The notes under the pieces were generated by a model. The model made no database searches, was not told the DNA's origin, and was given only the letters and a program-made list of their open reading frames with translations. Below are positions 23,701-34,659 of a DNA stretch of 64,000 nt, piece after piece. Position 1 is the first letter of the stretch. The number at the start of each line of letters is the position of its first letter. Origin of the DNA: Nissolia schottii (Eukaryota; Streptophyta; Magnoliopsida; Fabales; Fabaceae); assembly GCA_003254905.1 (NCBI GenBank), contig QANU01028716.1:539986-603985 (forward strand). The letters are read 5' to 3'. The position numbers and the translations under genes were made by a program.

Positions 23701-23929
23701 AATATTATATACAATTTCTGAAAAAATTTCCCCTTACCAAACTCATCCCCTTATAATATATAATATTGCTTTACTTTAGTCTTAATTTAATGTAAAATCT
23801 TTAGTCATCAATCTTAATGATTCTAAATTATGAAGTTGTATTATTATCATCATTATTTATACTTTAGAAATCCATACTTTTAAATTTTAATTGTTATGCA
23901 TTAACAATGATACTAGCTTACAATCTAGC
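20722..23929. other. Long AT-rich intergenic stretch
   Basis: I find no convincing gene. Short frames such as 21,983-22,342 are lysine/arginine-rich AT artefacts. Near 22,260 and 22,640 are plain A-runs. Confidence 0.45.
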
Positions 23930-26795
23930 GTTTCTCCAAATGAATTTGAAGCCAACACTGATGACGAAAGTGGCAATGAATGTGATGGTGGTTCTGAATA
24001 AGATTAAGAGAAATAACTTTCTAAACACTAGTGACCTATTTCTCTCTTTTCATTAAACAACTTGCATCCCTTAACATGAATGATGTTAGCATAGAGAGAG
24101 CATATTTGATCATTCAATGTACCTTCTAAATTTTGGATCTTGAAAAATTGATTACTGTTAGTTTGTTCTTTATTACGACTGAATTTATTTCTTATGATAT
24201 TTCAAATAGATTTAACATCTTCGTAGTTGGTTTTCCTTGTTTGTTAATTTGTCTTAAATTTAACATCTTCTCAGTTGGCCTACATGCTTAAAAGATATTT
24301 GGAGTATGACTTCAGGGAAGACAATTGATGCGCAATTCAATATTCGCAACCAAGCTATAGGAAATGAAGGTCAAAAGATTGCTAGCTTTGTAGGCATTAT
24401 AGCTAGAACTTCAGCACTAGAGCCTTTAAACATAAATGATTGGAGATGTTTTGGCAAAGATGAAAAAATCAAATTGCAGAATATTGTGAGGGTATCTAAA
24501 AAGCTCTTATCAATACATTTTAACCTTAATTTTTAAGTTAGTTTCATTAAGCAAAATATGAAATTGTAACTCCTTTTTGTTTTTGCAAAAGAAGTTTTCT
24601 ATCCCGAGACGTAGTGAAGTATTTGTCAAAGAGTCACTTGGAAAGAAATGGAAAGATTAAAAATGTGATTTGAGGACCATGTATATGATAAAGTATAAGG
24701 ACCAAAGATGTCTTATTAAAAAATAGACCAAATCGAGTACCAAGGGATCAATGGACTAGTCTTGTATCCTATTGGCTTTCTGATAAGGCAAAGGTATTAG
24801 TTGCTTGTTCAGTATATGATTTATCATGGTGATATTCAATAACTTATCCATCTTTGCTTTCATGTTTTGTATGTGGATCTTGTTTTTATTTTGATGCTAC
24901 AATGACAGAAGCGTAGCCAAGTAAATAGGATTAATAGGACAAAGCAAAAGATGCCTCACGCAGGAGAATCCAAAAGTATTGCAACCTTAATGAATGAATA
25001 GGTAATATTATATAAATTTCAAAATAGATTATACATGACATTAGTGTAAATAATTTATTTGGCATCAATTTATTTATATTAGGCCATAGATGGGATAGAG
25101 CCTACACGAGCAGAAGTTTTTATATTGACTTATAAGGGACGTAAAGATGGAAGGCCATTGGATGAGTAGTTTGCAAAAACAGTGTTAATATTTTCCTAGC
25201 AATGTTCTCTTTTGAATTTGATCATCTAAGTATTTGGAAGAATGCTTATGATGACTTCCGCTGTTGGAAAGAAAAGTAAAATTAATGAATGAAAGAGACT
25301 TGAAATGAACTTCAAAATTGAATTGGAATCCATTAAGGGATGAAAAACTTAGAGTATGAGAAAATTAGAAGATTTAAAATCATGTCTTCTATATTACTTT
25401 TTTTTTCACTATTAATTGTCATTTCAATTGCATCAGGATATGATCCAAGAAAAGCTTAACATTGGTCAAACATCAAATGAACAATCTGTTAATAGCGTTG
25501 CATGGGAAGGAGACGTGCATTATCAAGTGTTGGGAAGTGAAAAAAAGTGGCTACATCCGTGGTTTAGGACTTGGTCCAACTCCTTCTTTACTATGGGGCA
25601 ATAACTCTTCCTCAAGTTTTGATGATTTATCTAGTGAGAGAGCTCAAAAGTTAGAAAAACAAATAAATGCATTAAGAAAAAACATGATGAAGAAATCAAA
25701 TTGATGAACGAAAAGCAAGATAAGTTGATGTTTGAATTGTCTTTCATGAGACAAGTTGTCTTCAAATTAATTCCTGCAGAATCTATGCTTCACAACTTTG
25801 ATGTAATCTCATTTGGACATGTTATTTTCTCAAATATGTGTGTGTGTATATATATATTTTAAATTTGATGTTATGAGACAATGTTGTTATCTTATATTTT
25901 AATATTTATTAGGTTCCTGATGTGAATAGTAGCCATGGACGAGGACCGCTGACATCGATAACAACCAAGAATGTTAATTGTGCTTATAGAGTTTCTGCAA
26001 ATCGCAGTATTATGTTTTCATTATATTTTATGCTCTAATAGAAATCCGAGATTTTGCCTTTAAACATTTGATTAAAGTTACTTTTATCGTATTAACTAGT
26101 ATTATCAAACATATTGAATATGTTAAAAGATTTGTGATATATAACTGCAGGTGACATTAATGAGGGTGGACAAAAGAAGAGGAAGATTGCTCTAGTTGAT
26201 GAACTTGAAATTGCTCCCAAGAAGAAGAGAACAATCTATAAGTCCAAGACTAACCCTTCTTCCTCCTCTACTCCTCATGTGTAGATGAACCTCATTGTTA
26301 GAGGTTGAATAAGATTGTTGATACTTAAAAATTAGAGATCTTTTGTTGATGATTTTGAAAGTTTAAGATTTATGTTGTTGGAAAATTAATGATAGTTATG
26401 TTTCTTAATGTGAGTTTAATATGATGAACTTGAATGTTTAATGTGAAATTGTATGGTATATTCATTTGAATTATTGTAGCAATAATAATTATTGAAAAAA
26501 TATTTTTTAAAATTTTATCGACAATAGTAAATGCCGCTAAAAGTGGTATTTAGATGATTTTAACATTAACTTTAGCGGCAATACAAATTGCCATAAATAA
26601 TGACCAATATTTACCTTAGGTCTTTTGCGGCAATTAAATAAGTCTTTACCAGCACTTTGTTGAATGACAGGTAAAACTCTATAGCGACAACACCAGGCAG
26701 GGCAAAAGGCTAATGGCCACTAAAGCTTTTAGCGGATATTTTTATTGCCGTAGAGATAAAATTTATTGCCTCTAAAAGTGTTTTTTGTAGTAGTG
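23930..26795 (+). mobile_element. Decayed CACTA (En/Spm) transposon, 3' end defined
   Basis: The 3' terminus at 26,778-26,795 reads GTGTTTTTTGTAGTAGTG, the reverse complement of the classic CACTACTACAAAAAACAC end. Before it (26,510-26,780) lie subterminal repeats of the kind GCCGCTAAAAG and TTTAGCGGCAAT in both orientations. Coding relics of a Transposase_24 protein run from 24,306 to 26,284. An acidic tail-like fragment near 23,950-24,000 (ANTDDESGNECDGGSE) may be the end of another element gene. No CACTA 5' end was found, so the left limit is a guess. Confidence 0.75.
24306..26284 (+). pseudogene. Transposase_24-type (plant En/Spm accessory) protein relic
   Basis: Pieces in order match the Ptta/En/Spm Transposase_24 family: an N-terminal piece with NIRNQAIGNEGQKIASFVGI and LNINDWR (24,306-24,492), then SLGKKWKD, then NRPNRVPRDQW and SYWLSDKAK (about 24,720-24,795), a KRSQVNRINRTKQKMPH piece (about 24,910), EPTRAEVFILTYKGRKDGRP (about 25,100), and VLGSEKKSG followed by RGLGLGPTPSLLWG (about 25,530-25,605). 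A basic C-terminal tail ends near 26,284. Introns separate several pieces, and in-frame stops and at least one frame shift interrupt them. The protein is thought to bind element ends. This copy is probably dead. Confidence 0.75.
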
Positions 26796-27089
26796 AGAGG
26801 ACCAAATGGGGCTACAAAATTGCATACGAAGTTGAGGGTTGTGAAGTCTATTGAGCATGAAAATGTGAAAAACATAATTAAGAAAATCATTAGGAGAAGT
26901 TAGTGTTCATTAGGGGAGGTGAGTATAATTTTACTAAACAGAGGAGGTGTCGATGTAATTATTCTAAACATCAAAAAATGTAAGTGTAATTTACCATAAA
27001 TCTTTTGCCATGATCTACTAATTGTTTGAAACATAAGTACACGTAGGTAATTCATATCTAGTAAATCATCCACATCCATTAATTTGTTA
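26796..27089. other. Sequence after the CACTA end
   Basis: The stretch contains GTAATTAT/GTGTAATTTACC motifs (26,930-26,995) like those at the ends of small plant MITEs, but no clear paired ends. Confidence 0.3.
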
Positions 27090-27560
27090 AACAATATGTG
27101 TCAAGAACTACCTCTCCCAAAAATTTAAGTTGATTGGTGGAAGCATATGAATGGTTTTATATGTCTTTTACATACAATAGCTCTTTTGACTTGTAGCATG
27201 AATAATTTTTTAAAATGGGGTCGGTAAGTATCAAATTCTAGACCTCTTAGTCATAGAAGCTCTAATACCATGTTAAAGAATTGAGCAACCTAACTCAATC
27301 CTAAAATCTAGCTCTAGGAATAAGAGTTGTCTTGATATTATAAAAGTTATCTAGACTCTGATCCTAAGAGATGTGAAACTCTAACGCCCAAAAATGATCA
27401 TTTGGAATATGGACTTTGCAAGAATGAAAATCTGCGGATGAGTTCATTAACGATTTTAGGATAAGTTCTGATACCATATCAAAGTCATTTCTCCCAAATG
27501 TTTAAGCTAATAAATAGAGACACATCAATAATTTTATATATCTTTGCACACAAATAATAA
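27090..27560 (-). repeat. TRIM/LTR-like repeat with two PBS-like motifs
   Basis: On the minus strand, ATGGTATTAGAGC (about 27,277-27,265) and ATGGTATCAGAAC (about 27,480-27,468) resemble the initiator-tRNA primer site ATGGTATCAGAGC. The adjoining CTCTCCCAAAAATTTAAG (27,110) and TTTCTCCCAAATGTTTAAG (27,487) segments are copies of one another, and a third copy lies near 46,770. This fits a degraded terminal-repeat retrotransposon in miniature, or nested LTR ends. Confidence 0.4.
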
Positions 27561-29096
27561 ATTATAGTAAGAGAACCTATATCTTCGAGAATAATTAAGA
27601 ATTTCTCTTCACCAACCCATAATGCTTTCATAAAATAAAATAAAATAATGACTAGTGGTGACAATTGGGACATTAGTGTCTTGGATTTGCCCGGCATACC
27701 CAAAATTTGGCATTCCAATCAAGCCACAAAAATGTTATAGCTAAGGAACTAATTAGATCTACATGCTTCTTTGTATATTATGTATGCTACACCTGCTTTA
27801 ATTTCACCCTTCACTATTCCAATTTCTTGGTTTTTTTATTTTTAATAGCAAAGGTGGTGATGGCTTCCTAACCCAATCCATGATGCTGTGTTTGTTGGTC
27901 AGGGTTTGCATCACCGACGGTCCATATTTGTCCTCTGTCTATTCACCCTACCCTTCTTTATGGCCCTTCTTGATTCCCTTTGTCCTCTCCACCATGCTTG
28001 TCATGGACTTTAAGAGTAGAGCATGCCCCCACCCCCTCCCCCACTTTTTACCCAATTGGACCCACTACAATTTTATCCCTCTCTCTTTTAATTTTTGAGT
28101 TAATCTCTTATAGTATCTACTTCTTCAATACATGAAAGACTAATATACTCTCTTAGAGGTAAACCTTTAAATTAGTCTTTAGGATTCTCTGGATTGGTCA
28201 AGTTCGTTTTAAGGTTATGAGAATAGTTATATTACTTTCTGATGTTGTCAAAAGTTGGTTAAATCAGTTCCTTCTAAAGACTAATTTGACTAATGTCGAA
28301 AGACTAACTGGACTGATTTTGGACAATTTTAAGAACTAATATAACCAATTCTATATAACCTATGGATGAACTTGATCGATACTAACAACTCCAATGACGA
28401 ATTTAAAAGTTTACTAACCATGTCTTCATCTAGAGTTTCTTCTATACATATGTGTCTTTTCCAAAATTGAACCTTCACATGATTAAGGTATCAGTTCCTT
28501 TAGGTCGGACGAACACCTAGTTTGGTTCTATTCCTCTCTTTGTGGCGCTTAGGTAATTAGGTTAATAATCTCGTATTTAGGTTCTATTTGGTACACAATA
28601 GAAAAATAAGAGAAAATGAATTATCTTAGGTAAAGAAAAGAAAAGAAAAATAAAATAAATATAACTTACCTGATATAATTATATGTGATTTTTTATTATT
28701 ATTTTTGGTCATGTGTCTTACATGAAATCTCACTTTAATATTAAATCATGTTAAATTTTCACATGACATAAATTATTTCCCCACTTTTATCTGTATTGGG
28801 TTTTTCGCATTGTCAAAAGTTGTAATGCCACTATTTTAGAGAACATTTCATGAAACATAAATATATGTAGGCCAAGCTTCAATGTCATCAAAACTTCATC
28901 TTTATGGAAATTTTGTCCCCTTTGTTTTTTTTTTTTAAATGATGTTTCTCTGTTGGAATAACCCACATTAAGCATGACTTTGTGTGATTTTAACCTCTCA
29001 CTTCTTGTTAAAGTGAAACATTTTCAAGAAACATTGTTGTGAGACCATTTAAAGTTAATGGGTCTAAATTAAAGTTTGGTGAGTGAAATGACATGT
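27561..29096. other. Intergenic sequence, no supported gene
   Basis: No coding evidence. The 72-codon frame at 27,880-28,098 has no family resemblance I know. Confidence 0.45.
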
Positions 29097-29250
29097 TGAG
29101 GAGACATTGTTTAATGCTGGAGGAGATTAAAAGTTCCATAAAGAAACTTTTGTTTAGAGCTTTTTCTGTGGTATACAGCTTGAGCAAGAGAATTAAGATT
29201 TTCTGATTTGTATGAGGGCGAGATGATTGATGACACTAAGGAATCACCAT
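29097..29250 (+). repeat. Dispersed repeat, partner of 9,063-9,215
   Basis: Diverged direct copy of the segment downstream of TNL2. Function unknown. Confidence 0.55.
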
Positions 29251-29279
29251 AAAAAAATTTCGGATCAGAGAAGAAAAAA

Positions 29280-29720
29280 TTTGTTGCTAATCACTCACTA
29301 AGCTTTTGTAAGAGATGAACGAACAAATGATTCATTGCAATTCTCGCAAAATTTTTTCTCTCTTTTATTTTATGAATTTTACCGATGGATTTATTTTCTC
29401 TTGATTGGATTAGTGAAGCAATTGGCTAATATGTTATTCCCTCACTAGTCCTCTTTTTAACTTTTACAAGAGATTGGTGATAAATGATTTCTTGCTCCAT
29501 ATATTTTAAATTTTTGCAATGGATGAAGATGGAATTTATCTTTCGCTAACCATTTTTGCTACGAAACTAGATTTGTGATAGAATATTTTTTGTTAATCCC
29601 TTGCTGAAAACTTTATCTCTTTTCATATGAATTATAATGAGTGATTTATTTTTTTTCTCACATATTAGCAAGGGATTAGTGAGATAATTTTTTAATTTGC
29701 GCCTTTCTTGCGGTGAATTG
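29280..29720. repeat. Short repeated motifs, transposon subterminal-like
   Basis: Phrases of the form GCTAATCACTCACTA, GATTGGTGA, GGATTAGTGA and TTGCAATGGATGA recur in both orientations. Such arrays are typical near ends of CACTA or Mutator elements. Actual ends were not found. Confidence 0.35.
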
Positions 29721-31050
29721 CTTACGAGAGTATAGCCTAATATTGTTTTGAAATTAATAAATGATACTTACACAGACATTATTTTCTTCAACCTTTAAAA
29801 AATAATTAAAAAATTAATTTTTGATATAAAGCGCAAAAATTGAAAGAAGATTTTTATGAAAAACTATTCTATTTAGTTTCTTAAAAAAAATTGAAAATTA
29901 ATTTTTTGAGATTCTAATTATTTTAAAATTTTATGCAAATATATGAAACTTAATATTTCAGCCAAAAAAAACAAGATTATTTTTGACAAATTAATTAGCT
30001 GAAATAAATGTTTCTCACAAATTAAATTTTGAATCACTTTTTTAATGCATGTTTGGTTTCCTATTTTAGTCACCCAAAATTGATTCTAGTCATCCCAAAA
30101 ATAAAAAAATATTCACTTCTCTCTGTCTCTCAAAATCAATTCTAACTCTTGAAAATTAAACATGTACCTAAAAGCTGAAATAAACTCACTCATAATTTTT
30201 CTTTTAAAAATCGTTCTTTTCTGTCTATCTAACAATGAGGATGTATTGTATTATGCTTGAGAGAGTATTATTATTATTATTTTTTTCAAATTTTTCCATA
30301 CGCTTAGTCCTTTAGTCTAGCTGGTTATAGAAGTTTCACGAACAGGCAACTCCAAAGTAGAAATTAGGCTAGGCAGGTTCAGGCTGTCCTACCAGAATAA
30401 GAAAGAGCTTTGCCTATAAGCTCAGCAATAGACCTATAGATACACTTCTCGAAGGTGAAGGATCGATGGTGTTAATTGATGTGGACTAAAGTTAGATAAA
30501 TGATGCGGACTAAATTCCAACCTTAAAGATTAGCAACGGAGAACCTTGAGTCTTAAATGCACCGTGTTTTTAAGGAGCCAGATGCATCTATAGATGAATT
30601 TAACTTCCTATGGACTATCAAGTTTGATTTGTGAAAGTGGAGGGTTGGGAAAAAGAAGTGGTGGGTAGGGAAGAACATCACCGGCGAGCACAACATCACT
30701 AATGTTGAACATGAAATCGACGCCGTTATACCACGGAGATTATTAACTACATTTAAAATGATTGTTTATGATTACCTATAAAAAAACAATTAAAATTTGT
30801 TAATTGTCCTTTTCATTAGTAAACTATTTTTCTTTACCCTCAATCTGCTGACAGAAGATTCTCTACCCTATAACTAGTAAATAAAATATAATTCGATCTT
30901 ATAGTAGATATTACATTATTATTGTCAGAGAGTTGATCATTGGTTGGTTGAGGATTCCCTATCGTCATAGACCTGATCATCTCTGCAATTGGTAATTGTC
31001 TACTTATAGATCCACGTTAAAACTCCAAAACTACTAAACCTATCACAACA
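29721..31050. other. Intergenic AT-rich sequence
   Basis: Nothing recognised apart from A/T runs. Confidence 0.4.
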
Positions 31051-31059
31051 CACAAAAAA

Positions 31060-32795
31060 AAAATAGGGGCATCTGGCGGGAGACGTATTTCATCTCACGC
31101 GGGATGGGCGACAACAAGGTAAGCGCGCTGCAGCGCCCAATGAGCACTACAACACGTCGGGAAATTAGTCCTACATCGTTTGTAGCTATAGAAGGGGGTC
31201 TCCTCCTCCCCTATATATAGAGGCTTCCTGTGAGTGTTTAAACTTGCTAATTCACTCCAAAGCTTGAAAGGTCACACTTTTGTGAGATTTTTTGCTCCAA
31301 TTATATTTTTATTTCTTTTCTCCCTCTCGTCTTCCACTCGTGGGGAAGTAGTGCCTCCACGTAGGGTGTCAGGAACTCTCAGCTTAATGCTCCTTAGCGT
31401 TCAACCATTTTTAAGTGGGTGGCTTTCTTCATGGTCTATTTTAGACCATGTATTTATTTTTAAAAGTTATTTATTTATTTTATTTATTTTAACATTATTT
31501 TATTTCATGTTTTATAAATCATAGGAGGTGGAATTTATTATTTTATTTATGTATTTATGAAGTTAATTATTCTTTTATTTAAATCATTATTTTCTCATGA
31601 TTATTTATGTAGAAACTCTTTATTTATGAAGTAGATATTTACGAAGCTATTTTAGAAAATCATGAAACTGTTTTAGAACTACATGAGATCACATATTTTG
31701 CTGCATTAATTATATTCATGTTGCGTGTGTATGATTTAGTTAAACCCTTAATAAAAGATCATGGTTATGGAAAGATTCTAGTGGGAGAAGACTTATGTTA
31801 AGGAAATGTTCTAGCTAAAGACAAGATTTAGTACTTAAGATGTTCATTGTGACGCACCTCTCTTACCTGGGAACCTCCCTAAGCATGAGATCTTAGTCTA
31901 CCTTTATTTTTCTCAAGATAAAACACTTAAAGATATTAAGTCATGTTATGCTATTGGTATTAGTTAAAGGATTAAGTTATCATGTTATGTATTTGAAAAA
32001 ATTCATGGGAGGATATCTAGGATAGAACTGTAAATCAGCGACAATTTACGTTGACCCTGGTATACCTTATACGATCGTAAAGTAAAATAAGATTAATGTA
32101 GATTTAGGACAAGATCGTAAAGTCCGGACATGGCAGCCCGTGATGCTTGGTGTCATGTATCATGTATCATGTCATGTAGATTAGGACAAAATCGTAAAGT
32201 CCAAACATTTCAAGAACAACTAAACCGTAATGCTCAGAATGCATATCTAGAGAACTCCCTACTTGCTTATGTTCTTAAATGTTTTTAAGATTATTAAAAT
32301 TATATGAATGTTTTCATAAATGATATATATTATGTATTGCATTTGCATGCCATGGTTACGAACTATCCCATGTCGGCGTAGGGTTTGTCATTTACTGAGC
32401 GATGATTCACCTCTCATCAACCTTTTTCAGATATCGTTGACGAAGATGCGCCGCTCGTTTAGTAGGTCTCAACAATTTTGACTCTTGGTGAGCTTCATGT
32501 TGTCATGAAGTATTCTTCAGTTATTTCAGTCTTTAGGATAGTTTAATTATATTCATGTCAGTCTTTAGAGTGCCCCAGTGGACTACAAGCAGAGTGTAAC
32601 GTATTTTGAATAATATATATTTCGTATCTTGTAAAGGATCTTTTATTCATATTATATTGTGATGTTTATATTTTATTTAAAAGTATTTCCTTTTTATTTA
32701 TAAAATCTACACATTTTTCATTATTAGCACGCTAAGAGGCTTTCGTACGGGAACTAGTCCCTTGCGTGCCGGTAACGATTTATGGGGTCATTACA
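31060..32795 (+). mobile_element. Probable Ty3/gypsy solo LTR (left end approximate)
   Basis: The 3' end near 32,795 (GGGGTCATTACA) parallels the end of the gypsy LTR at 56,516 (TTGGGGCATGACA). Inside, TTAGTACTTAAGATGTTCATTGTGACGCACCTCTCTTACCT (31,828-31,868) has a close relative at 55,500-55,540, and the zone before the end also matches in layout. A promoter-like CCCCTATATATAG is at about 31,208. No primer site or coding region follows, so it is best read as a solo LTR. Confidence 0.5.
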
Positions 32796-33572
32796 AAATC
32801 ATAATTTGCTGATGGCAGACCATCTATTTGCGGAGACATAAATCTTTTCATGGAGAGAAATTCGATGTTCGAGATCATCCATAAACAATGGTCATGAATG
32901 TGAGGGAGGTGCCTCTGAACGTAGAGGTGGAGGTTCACTTTTGTCTGTCATATCCTAAAAAATGTAAATATACAAGTTAACAAAATATTAATACACAAGT
33001 TAAGAACATACTCTTAAATATATCCAAATCCTAATGCCTAACACAAATCCTAAATATACTCAAGTTATCATAAAAATAACACAAATCCTAACCCTAAAAT
33101 TATACTAAAATCAATTATGAACATACTCATAAATCATAGATCAAAAATCACAATACCAGTCTCAAAACACAATCAATCCAGTTCAGTCAAATTCAAATAA
33201 AATAAAATAAAATAAAAATAAGGAAAAGACTAACAATGATTGTGGCTAAGGTGTGGCGACGATGGCAAGGGCGTGTCGACTAGTAGCAAGGCCGGTGACG
33301 GTGGCAAGGGTGTGGCGGCTGGTGGCAACGACAACAATAGTTGCAAGGGGCATGGGGGCATGCAGATTCAGCGGTAGTGGGGCGTGGCAGGGGCGGTAGG
33401 TGTGGCAAAGATAGGGAGGCAGGGCATGGGGGCGTGGTGGCGAAGACAAAAGGGCATGGGGTGGCGAGTTAGGCAAGTGGGTGGCAGAGAGAGTAGAGAG
33501 ATTAGGAGGTGGAGAGAGGAGAAAATGAGAAAGAGAGATTCACATATTTAAGGAGGCAGTGACCATTACTAG
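32796..33572. other. Transposon-like sequence with a GC-rich GTGGC-repeat patch
   Basis: The patch at 33,240-33,480 is built of imperfect GGCAAGG/GTGTGGCG(A/G) units on the plus strand, quite unlike the AT-rich surroundings. The frame on the other strand is Pro/Ala/His/Thr-rich and looks like repeat translation. No protein family is recognised. Confidence 0.35.
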
Positions 33573-34540
33573 TGGATAAATCTGCCGGTAAACTTTCAAA
33601 ATCTGCCAATAATTACAAAAAATGGAGTGCATCATTTCATTTGGCAGAAAATCTTCCGCCCAATGAAAATTGAATATCAGTAGATAAATCTACCGATACA
33701 TTGACATATTTGTCAGTAATAACTAAATCTTAAACCCTAACATTAAACGAATACATATAGCAATTAAATGAACTTTCATCGATAAGAAAAAGTAATGTCA
33801 TATTAATAAGCAATTGCATGTATCTACGTTGTCTAAAATTGTCTATGCACACTTTTATAATCTTTCTACACATATACTAATAATTAACCGCAAAATTATA
33901 TATTATAGTACAATAATTATAAACGACTAGACATGTTAGTCTTTAAACATGCACACATCATCGATTTGAGTATACACAATAATCAAATATTAATTTACTC
34001 ATCATGATCATTAATTAATTTGTATGATAAACCCTAAAACTTAAACCTTAAAACGTGGAAACCTATTTTGTTTTGGTCTACACACACCCACATAGTTCTC
34101 AAATGAATTCGTTAGTCTCATTGATTGTATGATAACCTTTTAATTGTGTCTTTATGTTGTTATTATTTATTAAAGAAGATAAATAAGAAATTTAATAAAC
34201 TCGAACTTCTAAATTCTAAATTTATTAAAAAATTACCAATTACAAGTAGATATATCCGTTAATAAGTGTTTTTCATATTTTTTAAACTATTTAATGATTA
34301 TTTTCAGGTATATGTAAGTGTCACTTTGCGCCACATTATTCCAAAAGATATTATGACAGATAAATTATCTGCCAAAAATCAATGAGCTTTTACATTAACA
34401 TTGTTGAAAAAAGTATTTATCAACGAATATCGTATTTAAAATCTGCCGACAAAACTCATCAGTATTCAACGATTTTCTTGTCATGTGACTACCGTTGATA
34501 TCCAAAGTTCAGTAATATTTTGATATCTAACGATATTTCA
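33573..34540. repeat. Region bounded by ATCTGCC(G/A) repeats, possible non-autonomous CACTA-like element
   Basis: AATCTGCCGGTA, AAATCTGCCAATA and AAATCTACCGATA occur at 33,578-33,700, and TTATCTGCCAAAA and AAATCTGCCGACA at 34,365-34,450. Clustered short repeats near both ends fit subterminal repeats. Clean terminal inverted repeats were not established. Confidence 0.35.
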
Positions 34541-34645
34541 TACTCACAATAAAATACAATCATCATTTTATAGATAATATAATAAATTATCATATAATTA
34601 ACCTCATGTGCGATAAAACAACTCATAACCTGTATATCGCATGAA

Positions 34646-34657
34646 TCCGAACACTAG
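34646..34657 (+). mobile_element. Second Helitron-like 3' terminus
   Basis: TCCGAACACTAG followed by T, identical to 15,998-16,009. Upstream, GTGCGATA and TATATCGCA could pair across a loop of about 20 bases. Confidence 0.4.
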
Positions 34658-34659
34658 TA

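Noticed and set aside
27880-28098. 72-codon plus-strand frame with hydrophobic stretch
   Set aside because: No homology recognised, no leader or splice signals. Consistent with chance.
33246-33476. Pro/His/Ala-rich frame opposite the GTGGC patch
   Set aside because: Composition follows directly from the DNA repeat. There is no independent evidence of a protein.
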